DNA of 64,000 bases, taken from Aequorivita aquimaris. Lineage in GTDB: Bacteria; Bacteroidota; Bacteroidia; Flavobacteriales; Flavobacteriaceae. This document shows positions 43,472 through 52,802 of this stretch, piece by piece (within the stretch, counting starts at the first letter, position 1; the number at the start of each line of letters is the position of its first letter). The notes below the pieces were generated by a model, which made no database searches, was not told the origin of the DNA, and worked only from the letters and a program-made list of their open reading frames with translations. The position numbers and the translations under genes are program-made. Where the stretch lies: the NCBI RefSeq assembly GCF_001573155.1, contig NZ_JRWG01000002.1:434001-498000 (forward strand), given 5' to 3'.

Positions 43472-44575
43472 ATGCAGGACGAAATGCCCATCCGCAAAAT
43501 TATACACGTAGATATGGACGCTTTTTATGCGTCCGTGGAGCAGTTGGACAATCCCGAGCTTCGCGGAAAGGCGATAGCCGTGGGCGGAAGTTCGGTACGT
43601 GGCGTTGTAAGCGCGGCAAGTTATGAAGCCCGAAAATTTGGTGTACGCAGTGCGATGAGTGGGACGGTAGCACGAAAGCTTTGTCCAGACTTGATTTTTG
43701 TACGAACCAATTTTGACCGCTACAAAGAAGTTTCAAAACAAATCAGGAAAATATTTTTTGAATATACCGATTTGGTGGAACCGCTGTCTTTGGACGAAGC
43801 TTATTTGGACGTAACCGAAAACAAAAAGGGCAATCCCAGCGCCACGATGATTGCAACCGAGATTCGGAAAAAGATAAAAGAAAAGACAGGGTTGAACGCT
43901 TCCGCAGGAATTTCGGTGAATAAATTTGTGGCAAAAATTGCTAGTGATATTAACAAGCCCAACGGACAAAAAACCATTGGTCCCGAGGAAGTGGTTCCTT
44001 TTTTGGAAACGCTGGATGTAAAGAAATTCTACGGTGTCGGGAAAGTAACCAAAGAGAAAATGTACCGTTTGGGCATTTTTACGGGAAAGGATTTGAAAAG
44101 TAAATCGCTTGAATTTTTAGAGGAACACTTCGGAAAGAGCGGCGGGTTTTATTACAAGGTGGTCCGTGGCATCCACAACAGCAAAGTAAAGCCTTCGCGA
44201 ACGCAGAAATCGTTGGCGGCAGAACATACTTTTTCTGAAAATATTTCTTCTGAAATTTTTATGCTCGAAAGGCTTGAGGAAATCGCAGCAGAAGTTGAAA
44301 ACAGGTTAAAGAGCAAAAAACTGGCGGGAAAAACTGTTACGCTGAAAATTAAATATCGCGATTTTACGCTGCAAACGCGCAGCAAAACGCTTCCGCTGTT
44401 TATAGCTTCAAAGGAATTGATATTGGAAGTGGTTAAAGAATTGTTATTTCAGGAAAAAATGAAAGAATCGGTACGGTTGTTGGGAATTTCCATTTCACAC
44501 CTTAACAACGAAACCCCGAAGAAAAAGGAGGTTCCAAAGGAATCCATAGACGTGCAATTAAAACTTGAATTTTAA
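43472..44575 (+). CDS. dinB: DNA polymerase IV (Y family)
   Basis: A 367-residue translesion polymerase. Metal-binding residues are D14 (HVDMDAFYASVEQ) and D108-E109 (SLDEAYLDVT). Finger, thumb, helix-hairpin-helix (VKKFYGVGKVTKEKM) and little-finger domains are all present. The C-terminus (VQLKLEF) resembles a beta-clamp binding end (QLxLF). ATG 43472 and ATG 43484 are both possible starts; the promoter motif favours the second. A TTTCGACTGCGCTCAACC stretch upstream resembles a dispersed flavobacterial repeat. Confidence 0.95.
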   Translation: MQDEMPIRKIIHVDMDAFYASVEQLDNPELRGKAIAVGGSSVRGVVSAASYEARKFGVRSAMSGTVARKLCPDLIFVRTNFDRYKEVSKQIRKIFFEYTDLVEPLSLDEAYLDVTENKKGNPSATMIATEIRKKIKEKTGLNASAGISVNKFVAKIASDINKPNGQKTIGPEEVVPFLETLDVKKFYGVGKVTKEKMYRLGIFTGKDLKSKSLEFLEEHFGKSGGFYYKVVRGIHNSKVKPSRTQKSLAAEHTFSENISSEIFMLERLEEIAAEVENRLKSKKLAGKTVTLKIKYRDFTLQTRSKTLPLFIASKELILEVVKELLFQEKMKESVRLLGISISHLNNETPKKKEVPKESIDVQLKLEF

Positions 44576-44593
44576 ATATGACAGAAGACTACG

Positions 44594-44601
44594 TATCTTT
44601 A
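44594..44601 (+). promoter_or_regulatory. -7-like promoter element of the SH3 lipoprotein gene
   Basis: TATCTTTA, one base from TAnnTTTG, 22 bases before the ATG. Confidence 0.35.
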
Positions 44602-44623
44602 AACTAATTTAAAACTCCAGCTT

Positions 44624-45385
44624 ATGAAAACCGTAGCTTTTTCCCTTCTTGCCCTTGCAGGTTTTACACTTTTATTTTCCTGTAAAAATGACGCCAAAAC
44701 CAACGAAGAAACGCAGACTGTTGTAACTGATTCCATTCCTGCGGAAACTGCGCCCGATGCTATGTATGTTACCGCTGTAAGCGGGCTGACCTTACGCGAG
44801 TTTCCCAATCTTCAAAGTGCGAAACTTGCCGTGATGCCTTTGGGCACGAAAGTGAAAATTGTAAATACCGAAGGAAAAACCACGATGAACGTGGGCGGAA
44901 TAGACGGAGCGATGGATGAGGTGGAGTTCAACAATCAAAAAGGGTATGCATTTAACGGTTTTCTGTCGAAATTTTCCCCTCCAGGACAAGATGCTTCCGC
45001 AAAGAATTATGCTGAGGAATTGAAAAAGGATTTTCCAAAAGTGAGTTATACCGAAGCTACGGGCGGTACTGCAAGCCAACCCACCAAAACGGAAACGCTT
45101 ATTTTACCAACCGATACATGGCACGAAGCTTTTTTTACGGCGCAACAGCTTTTTGCAATACCAAAGGGGTTTGCTTTTCCCAACCCAAAAGGTTCCAATA
45201 GCGAAACGCAACAGAACAACGATAAAAAGAAGGGGGATTTTGTAAGCGAGCTACAGATTGCCCGAAACGACAATCAGCTTCAGAAAATAGTGTATAATTA
45301 CAAAACCACAGGTTTTGGCTATACGGTTACTATTACCAAAGAAGCGGAGGGGATGAAACTGGAAAAGACGGAAGTAGCAGACTAA
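44624..45385 (+). CDS. SH3-like domain lipoprotein, function unknown
   Basis: A 253-residue lipoprotein: lipobox LLFSC (Cys20), a bacterial SH3-like domain at about 45-110 (VSGLTLREFPNLQSAKLAVM, then GYAFNGFLSKF), and a C-terminal region without a recognised domain (FFTAQQLFAIPKGFAFP). SH3b domains often bind peptidoglycan or peptides. It ends directly against the convergent pyruvate kinase gene, leaving no room for a terminator between the stops. Confidence 0.8.
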   Translation: MKTVAFSLLALAGFTLLFSCKNDAKTNEETQTVVTDSIPAETAPDAMYVTAVSGLTLREFPNLQSAKLAVMPLGTKVKIVNTEGKTTMNVGGIDGAMDEVEFNNQKGYAFNGFLSKFSPPGQDASAKNYAEELKKDFPKVSYTEATGGTASQPTKTETLILPTDTWHEAFFTAQQLFAIPKGFAFPNPKGSNSETQQNNDKKKGDFVSELQIARNDNQLQKIVYNYKTTGFGYTVTITKEAEGMKLEKTEVAD

Positions 45386-46816
45386 TTATTTCACCTGCGA
45401 AACCCGCAACGTATTCACCATTCCCTTATCTACAATAGGCATAGCTGCAAGATTGATTAAATAATCACCTTTGTGCACATAGCCTTTTTCGAAAGCAATA
45501 CGGTTTACATCATCTACAGTTTCATCTGTGCTTACGTATTTATCATAATAAAAAGCCTTTACGCCCCAGAGTAAATTCAAGCGGGCAAGAATGCGTTTGT
45601 TGCTGGTAAAGGCAAGGATAAAAGCCGAAGGGCGCCAAGCCGAAATCTGAAAAGCAGTATAGCCGCTATTGGTCAAGGTACAAATTGCCTGCGCCTCAAT
45701 TTCGTTGGCCATGTGGGCCGCGTGGTAGCAGATGGATTTTGTAACGTAACGATTGGTTTTAATTTGCGGCGGCTCCTGCGGTACGTGTATCAATTCAGAA
45801 TTTTCAACGCTTTTTAGGATTTTTGCCATTGTTTTAATTACGGCAACGGGATAATTCCCAACTGAAGTTTCGCCGGAAAGCATTACGGCATCGGCGCCGT
45901 CCATTACGGAATTTGCTACATCGTTCACTTCCGCCCGGGTTGGGGTAAGGGAAGTAATCATGGTTTCCATCATTTGGGTAGCAATGATTACGGGAATACG
46001 GGCGCGTTTTGCAGTAAGAACCAGCTCTTTTTGAATAAGTGGAACTTCCTCTGCGGGAACTTCCACACCTAAATCGCCACGAGCTACCATTAAGCCGTCA
46101 CAGTAGGCGATGATTCTGTCAATATTTTCGACCGCCTCGGGTTTTTCAATTTTGGCAATTATAGGAATTTTATATTCAGAATGCGCCTCGATCAACGCTT
46201 GCAGCTCCTTTAAATCTTCGGCATGGCGCACGAAGGAAAGTGCGAGCCAGTCTACTTTTTGCTCGATAGCAAAGATGGCGTCTTCTTTGTCTTTGGCGGT
46301 AAGCGCGGGAAGGGAAATATTTGTATTGGGAAGGTTAACCCCTTTTTTGGAACGAAGTGGGCCGCCTTGGATTACCATTACTTTTACTTCGTTGGTATTG
46401 TTGGTTTCCAGCACTTCAAAAATAAGTTTGCCGTCGTCCAGGAGCACACGTTCACCGGGATTTACATCGCGCGGAAAATTGTCATAGTTCATATAAACGC
46501 GTTCGCGGTTGCCCTCAAATTCATCGCCAGTACAGAATAAAAGCTCATCGCCGGGTTGCACGATCACTTCTTCCTTCATCATTCCCACACGAAGTTTTGG
46601 CCCCTGCAGATCGCCCAAAATAGCAACGTGGGTGCCCAACTCTTCAGAAAGCTTTCGGATGTTTTGAATGTTCTCTTTAACGGTTGAATAATCGGCGTGG
46701 GAAAAATTTATCCTAAATACATCTACACCTTCCAAAATCATATGTTTTAAGGTTTCGGTGCTTGAACATGCAGGCCCAAGTGTGGCTACTATTTTGGTTC
46801 TTTTTTGATTTGACAT
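45386..46816 (-). CDS. pyk: pyruvate kinase
   Basis: A 476-residue glycolytic enzyme that converts phosphoenolpyruvate and ADP to pyruvate and ATP. Hallmarks: TKIVATLGPACSS at the N-terminus, FRINFSHA, the active-site segment PIIAKIEKPEAVENID, and MVARGDLGVE. MLSGETSVGNYP is also present. It follows the IPExxxVDY gene without a gap, the common flavobacterial arrangement. Confidence 0.97.
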   Translation of the reverse strand: MSNQKRTKIVATLGPACSSTETLKHMILEGVDVFRINFSHADYSTVKENIQNIRKLSEELGTHVAILGDLQGPKLRVGMMKEEVIVQPGDELLFCTGDEFEGNRERVYMNYDNFPRDVNPGERVLLDDGKLIFEVLETNNTNEVKVMVIQGGPLRSKKGVNLPNTNISLPALTAKDKEDAIFAIEQKVDWLALSFVRHAEDLKELQALIEAHSEYKIPIIAKIEKPEAVENIDRIIAYCDGLMVARGDLGVEVPAEEVPLIQKELVLTAKRARIPVIIATQMMETMITSLTPTRAEVNDVANSVMDGADAVMLSGETSVGNYPVAVIKTMAKILKSVENSELIHVPQEPPQIKTNRYVTKSICYHAAHMANEIEAQAICTLTNSGYTAFQISAWRPSAFILAFTSNKRILARLNLLWGVKAFYYDKYVSTDETVDDVNRIAFEKGYVHKGDYLINLAAMPIVDKGMVNTLRVSQVK

Positions 46817-47308
46817 TTAGTCGAAAATTAAATTGTTCTTAGCTTTTATATGTTCTGTTTCTACGATATAGGCAGAAATGATCTGTTTTATTTCGTTTAT
46901 TTCTGAAAGAAATTTTCGCAAGGGCACAGTATCAAAATCTGAGTATATTTTCAGAAAATAATCTACTTTTTTTAATTCGGGGAGCAGATAGTGAACCGTG
47001 GATTTTTCGGAAACCATTTCCGCAAACAAACCGCCGGAACTTTGCAAACCTGCCTCAACCGATTTGCATTTGTTGGCTATGAGGTAAAAATGGGTGTATT
47101 TGTGAACATCTTCAAAATCATAGAGCGGAAATGTTATTAGCAAACCTTCTGTTGAAAAATCGAGATCGGTTTGTTTTCTTTTCAGCTTCAAATTTAAGTG
47201 GCGGTTCAGTAGATATGCCATTTTATAGGCCTCTTCACTACAATGAATGGCGATGAGCGTGTAGGGCTCTTCAAAATCTTCATCAAAAATCAATTTGTGA
47301 TTTGCCAT
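46817..47308 (-). CDS. IPExxxVDY family protein
   Basis: A 163-residue protein of a Bacteroidota-specific family named for its motif, here LPELKKVDYFLKIY (the first residue is Leu instead of Ile). The function is unknown; its conserved position in front of pyruvate kinase suggests a housekeeping role. I use ATG 47308 (MANHKLIFDED). A TATTTTTG promoter element lies 25 bases upstream, so it probably heads the two-gene operon. Confidence 0.88.
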   Translation of the reverse strand: MANHKLIFDEDFEEPYTLIAIHCSEEAYKMAYLLNRHLNLKLKRKQTDLDFSTEGLLITFPLYDFEDVHKYTHFYLIANKCKSVEAGLQSSGGLFAEMVSEKSTVHYLLPELKKVDYFLKIYSDFDTVPLRKFLSEINEIKQIISAYIVETEHIKAKNNLIFD

Positions 47309-47332
47309 TGCTATTTTCAAGATATCTACTTA

Positions 47333-47340
47333 CAAAAATA
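47333..47340 (-). promoter_or_regulatory. -7 promoter element of the IPExxxVDY-pyk operon
   Basis: TATTTTTG on the minus strand matches TAnnTTTG, 25 bases before the ATG. Confidence 0.55.
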
Positions 47341-47413
47341 GGCAACTTTAAAGGGATTAACGAAAGAACTTGGATGCTATCGCTAAATTTGATGGTAAAA
47401 TAACTTTTGGCAG

Positions 47414-48157
47414 CTAAGGTTTTTCTGAATCAACCTTAATTTGAAGTTTGTAAAAGGCTCTTTTGGCTGCACGTTCCTCGGCTTTCTTCTTTGAGGTGGC
47501 CCTTGCTTTTGCCACTATTTCATCTTCAAGTTTTAATCGAACGGCGAAATGTTTCAGTTCATCTTTGCCGTTGTCTTCATAAACTTCAAAAGTGAACTGT
47601 TTTTTATGTTTTTGGCACCATTCAATGAAAAGACTTTTATAACTGATTACCTTTCCCTCCAGTTTTTTGATGTCCACATAGGGTTTAATGACTCTTTTTT
47701 GGATAAATTTTTCGCAGTATTTAAATCCGCGATCCAAATAAATGGCGCCCACTAAGGCTTCAAAAACGTTTCCATAGATATTGCCGCTGAATTGCTGGGT
47801 GGGAATGGTGGTTTTTAAAAATTTTACCAATTGTAGGTCGCGGCCTAATTCATTCAAATGCTCACGGCTCACAACCTTACTTCGCATTTTGGTAAGATAG
47901 CCTTCGTTGCCTCCAGGTACTTTTTTGAACAAATGTGCAGCAATTACGGCACCTAGCATGGCATCTCCCAAAAATTCAAGCCGTTCATAATTTTGTGGTT
48001 GGCCGCTGGTATTTTTTTCGTTGGTAGAACGGTGGGTGAAAGCGGTTTCGTATATGGAAAGGTCTTTAGGGCTAAACCCCAATATTTTTTTTAGGGAATT
48101 GAAAAATTCCCCGTTTTTATCTGCACGGGAAGAAAATATGTTTTTAATGGAGGCCAT
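47414..48157 (-). CDS. rnc: ribonuclease III
   Basis: A 247-residue double-stranded RNA endonuclease for rRNA and mRNA processing. The RNase III signature NYERLEFLGDAMLG and the downstream Asp/Glu-containing GNIYGNVFEALVGAIYLD segment form the catalytic site. The C-terminal dsRNA-binding domain (about 170-240) ends with ATSKKKAEERAAKRAFYKL. It is third in the acpP-fabF-rnc operon, 8 bases after fabF. Confidence 0.96.
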   Translation of the reverse strand: MASIKNIFSSRADKNGEFFNSLKKILGFSPKDLSIYETAFTHRSTNEKNTSGQPQNYERLEFLGDAMLGAVIAAHLFKKVPGGNEGYLTKMRSKVVSREHLNELGRDLQLVKFLKTTIPTQQFSGNIYGNVFEALVGAIYLDRGFKYCEKFIQKRVIKPYVDIKKLEGKVISYKSLFIEWCQKHKKQFTFEVYEDNGKDELKHFAVRLKLEDEIVAKARATSKKKAEERAAKRAFYKLQIKVDSEKP

Positions 48158-48165
48158 TAATTGTT

Positions 48166-49419
48166 TTAGGCATCAAGTTTTTTAAAGAGCACACAAGCAT
48201 TGTGCCCGCCAAACCCAAAGGTATTGCTCATGGCTACTTTAATGTCGCGTTTTTGAGCTTTGTTAAGGGTAAGGTTTAAGGAAGGATCTATGTTTTCATC
48301 TACCGTAGTATGGTTAATGGTAGGTGGAACAATCCCGTGTTTCATTGCCAAAATAGAGGCAATGGCTTCAATAGCACCGGCAGCGCCCAAAAGGTGGCCG
48401 GTCATGGATTTTGTTGAATTGATATTTATATCCTTGGCGTGTTCGCCAAAAACATTTACAATCGCTTTCAGTTCGGCAACATCGCCAAGTGGGGTTGAGG
48501 TTCCGTGGGTGTTTATGGCATCCACTTCGTTCGGGCTCATATTGGCATCGCGCAGGGTGTTCAACATTACACGCTCTACGCCTATTCCGTCAGGATGCGG
48601 CGCCGTCATATGGTAAGCATCGCTGCTCATGCCACCGCCCACAACTTCGGCATAAATTTTTGCACCACGCTTTTTTGCATGTTCGTATTCCTCAAGGATA
48701 AGTGCTCCTGCTCCCTCGCCCAAAACAAAACCATCGCGGGTAGCGTCAAAAGGACGCGAAGCCGTTTCTGGACTATCGTTGCGGGTTGATAGGGCGTGCA
48801 TAGCGTTAAAACCGCCCATACCTGCTATGGTTACTGCTGCTTCGCTTCCGCCTGTTACAATGACATCGCAATGCCCCAAACGTATGTAGTTTAGCGCATC
48901 TATCATTGCATTGGCAGAGGAGGCACAGGCAGAGACTGTGGTATAGTTGGGCCCCATAAAACCGTGCTTTATGGAAATGTTTCCAGGCGCAATGTCCGCA
49001 ATCATTTTTGGAATAAAGAAGGGGTTGAAACGTGGTGTTCCATCCCCTTCTGCAAAGTTTATTACTTCATCTTGAAAAGTTTCCAGCCCACCTATTCCGG
49101 CTCCCCAGATTACACCAACACGAAATTTATCAACCTCGTCGAGGTTTATTCCGGCGTCTTGTATGGCTTCATCTGAAGATACAAGGGCATATTGGGCAAA
49201 ACGGTCCAGTTTTCGGGCTTCTTTTCTGTCAAAATGATCTTCTGCGTTGAAATTCTTCAATTCGCAAGCGAATTTTGTTTTGAACTTTTCAGTATCAAAA
49301 TAGGTTATGGGCGCACAGCCACTTTTCCCACTAACAAGGGCATCCCAATATTCTTGAATATTGTTGCCAATAGGGGTAAGGGCACCAAGGCCTGTAACTA
49401 CAACTCGCTTTAATTCCAT
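48166..49419 (-). CDS. fabF: beta-ketoacyl-ACP synthase II
   Basis: A 417-residue condensing enzyme of fatty acid elongation. The catalytic triad is Cys165 (VSACASSAN), the His of NTHGTSTPLGD and the His of NTFGFGGHNA. Length is normal. It lies between acpP and rnc on one minus-strand operon, 10 bases behind acpP. Confidence 0.97.
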   Translation of the reverse strand: MELKRVVVTGLGALTPIGNNIQEYWDALVSGKSGCAPITYFDTEKFKTKFACELKNFNAEDHFDRKEARKLDRFAQYALVSSDEAIQDAGINLDEVDKFRVGVIWGAGIGGLETFQDEVINFAEGDGTPRFNPFFIPKMIADIAPGNISIKHGFMGPNYTTVSACASSANAMIDALNYIRLGHCDVIVTGGSEAAVTIAGMGGFNAMHALSTRNDSPETASRPFDATRDGFVLGEGAGALILEEYEHAKKRGAKIYAEVVGGGMSSDAYHMTAPHPDGIGVERVMLNTLRDANMSPNEVDAINTHGTSTPLGDVAELKAIVNVFGEHAKDININSTKSMTGHLLGAAGAIEAIASILAMKHGIVPPTINHTTVDENIDPSLNLTLNKAQKRDIKVAMSNTFGFGGHNACVLFKKLDA

Positions 49420-49429
49420 AGAAGAATGG

Positions 49430-49663
49430 TTATTTTGCTGCTTCTATATAGGAAATTGCTTGACCAACAGTGGCAATGTTTTCAGCTTGGTCGTCTGGAA
49501 TCTGGATATCAAATTCTTTTTCAAATTCCATGATAAGCTCTACCGTATCTAGGGAGTCTGCTCCTAAGTCGTTAGTGAAGCTCGCTTCGTTTACAACTTC
49601 GTTTTCGTCTACACCTAATTTGTCTACGATAATCGCTTTTACTCGTGATGCAATGTCTGACAT
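49430..49663 (-). CDS. acpP: acyl carrier protein
   Basis: A 77-residue acidic carrier of fatty acid synthesis. Ser37 in [10 protein letters not shown] is the phosphopantetheine attachment site. It is the first gene of the acpP-fabF-rnc operon and has a clear -7 element upstream. Confidence 0.98.
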   Translation of the reverse strand: MSDIASRVKAIIVDKLGVDENEVVNEASFTNDLGADSLDTVELIMEFEKEFDIQIPDDQAENIATVGQAISYIEAAK

Positions 49664-49695
49664 AATTCTTGATTTTTAAATTTAATTATAAGTGG

Positions 49696-49703
49696 CAAAA
49701 ATA
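49696..49703 (-). promoter_or_regulatory. -7 promoter element of the acpP-fabF-rnc operon
   Basis: TATTTTTG on the minus strand, an exact TAnnTTTG match, 33 bases before the acpP ATG. Confidence 0.6.
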
Positions 49704-49803
49704 AAATATTTTAATTGAAATCACCATTTAATGTTAAAAATGTGCCTTTGATAATTTTGAATTTTCACATTTCAACAAAATTGGAAAAACCAATTTAAAC
49801 AAT

Positions 49804-49838
49804 TTTGGGCGAAGTAAAACCCTATTGCCTTACTTTTG
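49804..49838 (+). promoter_or_regulatory. promoter of purN
   Basis: TTTG at 49804-49807 and TACTTTTG at 49831-49838, separated by 23 bases. The ATG follows 49 bases later. Confidence 0.5.
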
Positions 49839-49886
49839 TGTTTTATTTGTTAATATTTACTTCGAGAAAAACTTTTGGAAACGGGA

Positions 49887-50459
49887 ATGAAGAAGCGGAT
49901 TGTAATTTTTGCGTCGGGTAGTGGTACCAATGCCGAGAACATTATTAAATACTTTCAACGAACCCAGTTTGCCGAGGTCGTTCGCGTGCTTTCAAACAAG
50001 AAGGATGCCAAAGTTTTGGATCGTGGCGAAAAGCTTGGCGTAAATACGGTTTTCTTTACAAAGGATGAATTGTTTTCAGAAGAAGGTGTTTTGAAAATTT
50101 TAAAGGAAAGTAAGCCGGACATTATAGTATTAGCGGGTTTTCTGCTGAAATTTCCTGAGAATATTCTGAAAGAATTTCCAAACAAGGTAATAAACATACA
50201 TCCTGCGCTGCTTCCCAAATACGGCGGAAAGGGAATGTACGGCAATTCTGTGCACGAAGCAGTGGTGAAAAATAATGAAGCCGAAACGGGAATAACCATT
50301 CATTATGTGAATGAAAATTATGATGAAGGCGCAATTATTTCACAGAAAAAAGTGACCCTTTCAAAAAACGAAACCCCCGAAACGGTTGCTGAAAAGGTGC
50401 ATATCTTGGAATACGAATGGTTTCCGAAAATAATTGAAGAAGTACTTCGCAATGGCTAA
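49887..50459 (+). CDS. purN: phosphoribosylglycinamide formyltransferase
   Basis: A 190-residue enzyme that formylates GAR in purine synthesis using 10-formyl-THF. Motifs: VIFASGSGTNAENI at the phosphate-binding N-terminus, VINIHPALLPKYGGKGMYG with the catalytic Asn and His, and the Asp of NENYDEGAII. I use ATG 49887; the TTG four codons earlier is unlikely. It overlaps the RNase H gene by eight bases. Confidence 0.96.
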   Translation: MKKRIVIFASGSGTNAENIIKYFQRTQFAEVVRVLSNKKDAKVLDRGEKLGVNTVFFTKDELFSEEGVLKILKESKPDIIVLAGFLLKFPENILKEFPNKVINIHPALLPKYGGKGMYGNSVHEAVVKNNEAETGITIHYVNENYDEGAIISQKKVTLSKNETPETVAEKVHILEYEWFPKIIEEVLRNG

Positions 50460-51084
50460 AAAGCAGAAATTTTACGTAGTCTGGTTCGGGAATCCCGCTG
50501 GTATTTTTGGCAGTTGGGAGGAGTGCAAACGCAGCATTCAAGGCGTAAAAGGCGCGCAGTACAAAAGTTTTGAAACCTTTGAGGAAGCCAAAAAAGCCTA
50601 CAATAAAGAATACGCCGACTATAAAGGAAAGACGGTAAAGAAAACACTCTCAAAGGAACAGCTTGAAAAAATAGGCGAACCCAACCTGTATTCCATCGCC
50701 GTTGATGCAGCATCTAGCGGCAACCCCGGAAAAATGGAATACCGCGGCGTGGATACGCAAACCCGAAAACAACTTTTCCACCAAGGGCCATTTCAGCAGG
50801 GAACCAATAATATAGGCGAGTTTTTAGCATTGGTTCACGGTTTGGCGTTTCTGAAAAAGAATAACAGCGACCGTATTATTTACAGTGATTCACGAATTGC
50901 AATGGGTTGGGTGAAAAAGAAAAAGTGCAATACAAAGTTGAAACAATCTGCAAAGAATAAAACGCTTTTTGAATTGGTCGCTCGCGCCGAGAACTGGCTA
51001 AAGACTAATAAATACGAAACAAAAATCGTGAAATGGGAAACGAAAGTTTGGGGCGAGATTCCTGCGGATTTTGGAAGGAAATAA
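50452..51084 (+). CDS. ribonuclease HI with N-terminal viroplasmin domain
   Basis: A 210-residue protein. The N-terminal viroplasmin/RNase H N-domain (about 1-48, KFYVVWFGNPAGIFGSWEEC) binds RNA-DNA hybrids, and the C-terminal domain (about 75-210) has the RNase H fold with acidic residues in IAVDAASSGNPG, TNNIGEFLALVHGL and IIYSDSRIAMGWV. This two-domain form is common in Bacteroidota. ATG 50452 lies inside the end of purN, so translation is coupled. The longer frame starting at 50434 is unlikely. Confidence 0.92.
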   Translation: MAKKQKFYVVWFGNPAGIFGSWEECKRSIQGVKGAQYKSFETFEEAKKAYNKEYADYKGKTVKKTLSKEQLEKIGEPNLYSIAVDAASSGNPGKMEYRGVDTQTRKQLFHQGPFQQGTNNIGEFLALVHGLAFLKKNNSDRIIYSDSRIAMGWVKKKKCNTKLKQSAKNKTLFELVARAENWLKTNKYETKIVKWETKVWGEIPADFGRK

Positions 51085-51087
51085 ATT

Positions 51088-52653
51088 CTAAAGATTAATT
51101 TTCATAATCCAGATATCCTTAAAATATTCAAAGCCCTTATATTCTTTCCACTTTTCGTAAACCGGTAGTAACGCTTTATTGTTTGCCACATAGACATAAT
51201 TCCAGTTGTTTCTGGAATTGATAAAAATTTGGGGCCGATAGTTTTTTCCAGTTAAAAATTGTGACCATTTTGCGGCATTTTCTTTTACGGAAAATACATT
51301 TGTAACCAGGTAATAGCCCGAAGCCAAACCGGGTACCGACATCGATTGGATTCTGACCTCCTTTTTTATTTTATCCTCTTCTGAAAGAGCAATGGGTTTT
51401 TTGGGGACTACTTTTTCTTTTTCAAGGGGTTTAATTTCCTTTTTTTCAGTTGAAATAATAGTTATTTTCTTTTCCTCCACAATAGGTTCTGAAATTTCTG
51501 TAATTGCAGGGCCACTAACAAGAGAGTCTGAAGCCACATTTATTTTTTCTTCTAAAAAATCCTTGTTAATTTCAGTTTCAAATGCTACAAAAAACAAGTA
51601 AAAACGATCTGCTTTTGCTTGAAACCTAAGGTTTGCCTGCGTGCTTGCATTGTCCAAAAGGTCATTGTTTGGGTTTGGGATTTCCATTTTCAATAAATCA
51701 AAACCCAATGTGTTGGCGCTGTGTGGGTTTCTATCTGTAAAAAATTCATCACCCATTGTAATAGAACTGTTGAAAAAATTTTTTTCTTCCCTTACTTTAT
51801 TGCTTAAAGGTTTATAATCTCCAGATTTTTTATCGAATATCAAAAGCTCATCTGTCTTTATTTTCCGGTCACCCTCCATGGCTCCGAGAGCGATGGTAGT
51901 ATTAACAATGCCTTCTTCTTTGCTTTTAAAACCCTTGAAATCTATATCGATGACTTCTTTATTCACTTCAACCAGGCCATTATAGGTTGTGAAGTATTTT
52001 GGGCTTTCCGAAGGGTCCTCATAAATAACATATAAAAGCCAACCGGCAGAGCCGCCGCCTGAAATTTCACCTTCGGTGGCTTTAACGTTGGCAACGGTAT
52101 AAGTGCCGTTAATAGTTGCAAGATTCTGAAGTTTTGTGGTAACATCGGCATAGCAAACATAGGGGGAATTGGTTTTGAAAACTTCCGTATTGTAACTATC
52201 AAAAATTATTTTACCGATTAAGGTTTCATAGATTCCACTAGGTGTTTTAAACAATATTGAATTTACCGCTGCATCCCTTTCGCCACGACCCACGTGTACC
52301 ATTCTATTGCCAGATTTCCGCAGTGCACTTTTTTCATCAGGGTACAATCCACACCAATAAAGGGCGGCGTATGAAATCTTGGGCTTTACAGGAGTGCTTT
52401 TTATAATAGCTTCACTGGAGCTAAATGTTGTTTCATCATTGTCAATATCTATATATTTCATTTTTACAACATCGTTGGGAATGCCAATATCCATTAATGG
52501 TTCTGTGGGGTCATCGCCCAAAATGTTGTTTCCAATAAGTATGGAATTCCCCTGAAGATAAAATTGTTTGTTTTCTTTAAACGGAACGCCATCTTGGGGA
52601 TATATAAATTGAAAAAACAGAAAGAACGAAATTAAAAAGCATAAGTTTTTCAT
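51088..52653 (-). CDS. secreted SPOR-domain protein, N-terminal part unrecognised
   Basis: A 521-residue protein with a signal peptide (cleavage near FIYPQ). Residues about 25-365 form a beta-rich region I cannot assign to a named domain (ISYAALYWCGLYPDEK and GGGSAGWLLYVIYED stand out). A low-complexity E/K/V/P-rich linker follows (about 375-435). The C-terminus (about 440-521) looks like a SPOR domain (SGYYLVTNVFSVKENAAKW to NNWNYVYVANNK), which binds denuded peptidoglycan. The first part recalls surface-protein modules near flavobacterial adhesins. It stands alone, convergent with the RNase H gene. Confidence 0.75.
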   Translation of the reverse strand: MKNLCFLISFFLFFQFIYPQDGVPFKENKQFYLQGNSILIGNNILGDDPTEPLMDIGIPNDVVKMKYIDIDNDETTFSSSEAIIKSTPVKPKISYAALYWCGLYPDEKSALRKSGNRMVHVGRGERDAAVNSILFKTPSGIYETLIGKIIFDSYNTEVFKTNSPYVCYADVTTKLQNLATINGTYTVANVKATEGEISGGGSAGWLLYVIYEDPSESPKYFTTYNGLVEVNKEVIDIDFKGFKSKEEGIVNTTIALGAMEGDRKIKTDELLIFDKKSGDYKPLSNKVREEKNFFNSSITMGDEFFTDRNPHSANTLGFDLLKMEIPNPNNDLLDNASTQANLRFQAKADRFYLFFVAFETEINKDFLEEKINVASDSLVSGPAITEISEPIVEEKKITIISTEKKEIKPLEKEKVVPKKPIALSEEDKIKKEVRIQSMSVPGLASGYYLVTNVFSVKENAAKWSQFLTGKNYRPQIFINSRNNWNYVYVANNKALLPVYEKWKEYKGFEYFKDIWIMKINL

Positions 52654-52772
52654 TCATAGGAAATTAAAAGTTTCGGAATTTACAATTTTTTTACATATTA
52701 CTATTTTTTACTTTAAAAATCATCTTATTATTTCTTCAACTTTATAAGTACTTAAAATTGTAAATAATTGAT

Positions 52773-52780
52773 TAAATTTG
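52773..52780 (+). promoter_or_regulatory. -7 promoter element of the PfkB kinase gene
   Basis: TAAATTTG matches TAnnTTTG, 22 bases before the ATG. Confidence 0.55.
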
Positions 52781-52802
52781 CACCCTCTTTAAAAATCCCT
52801 TT

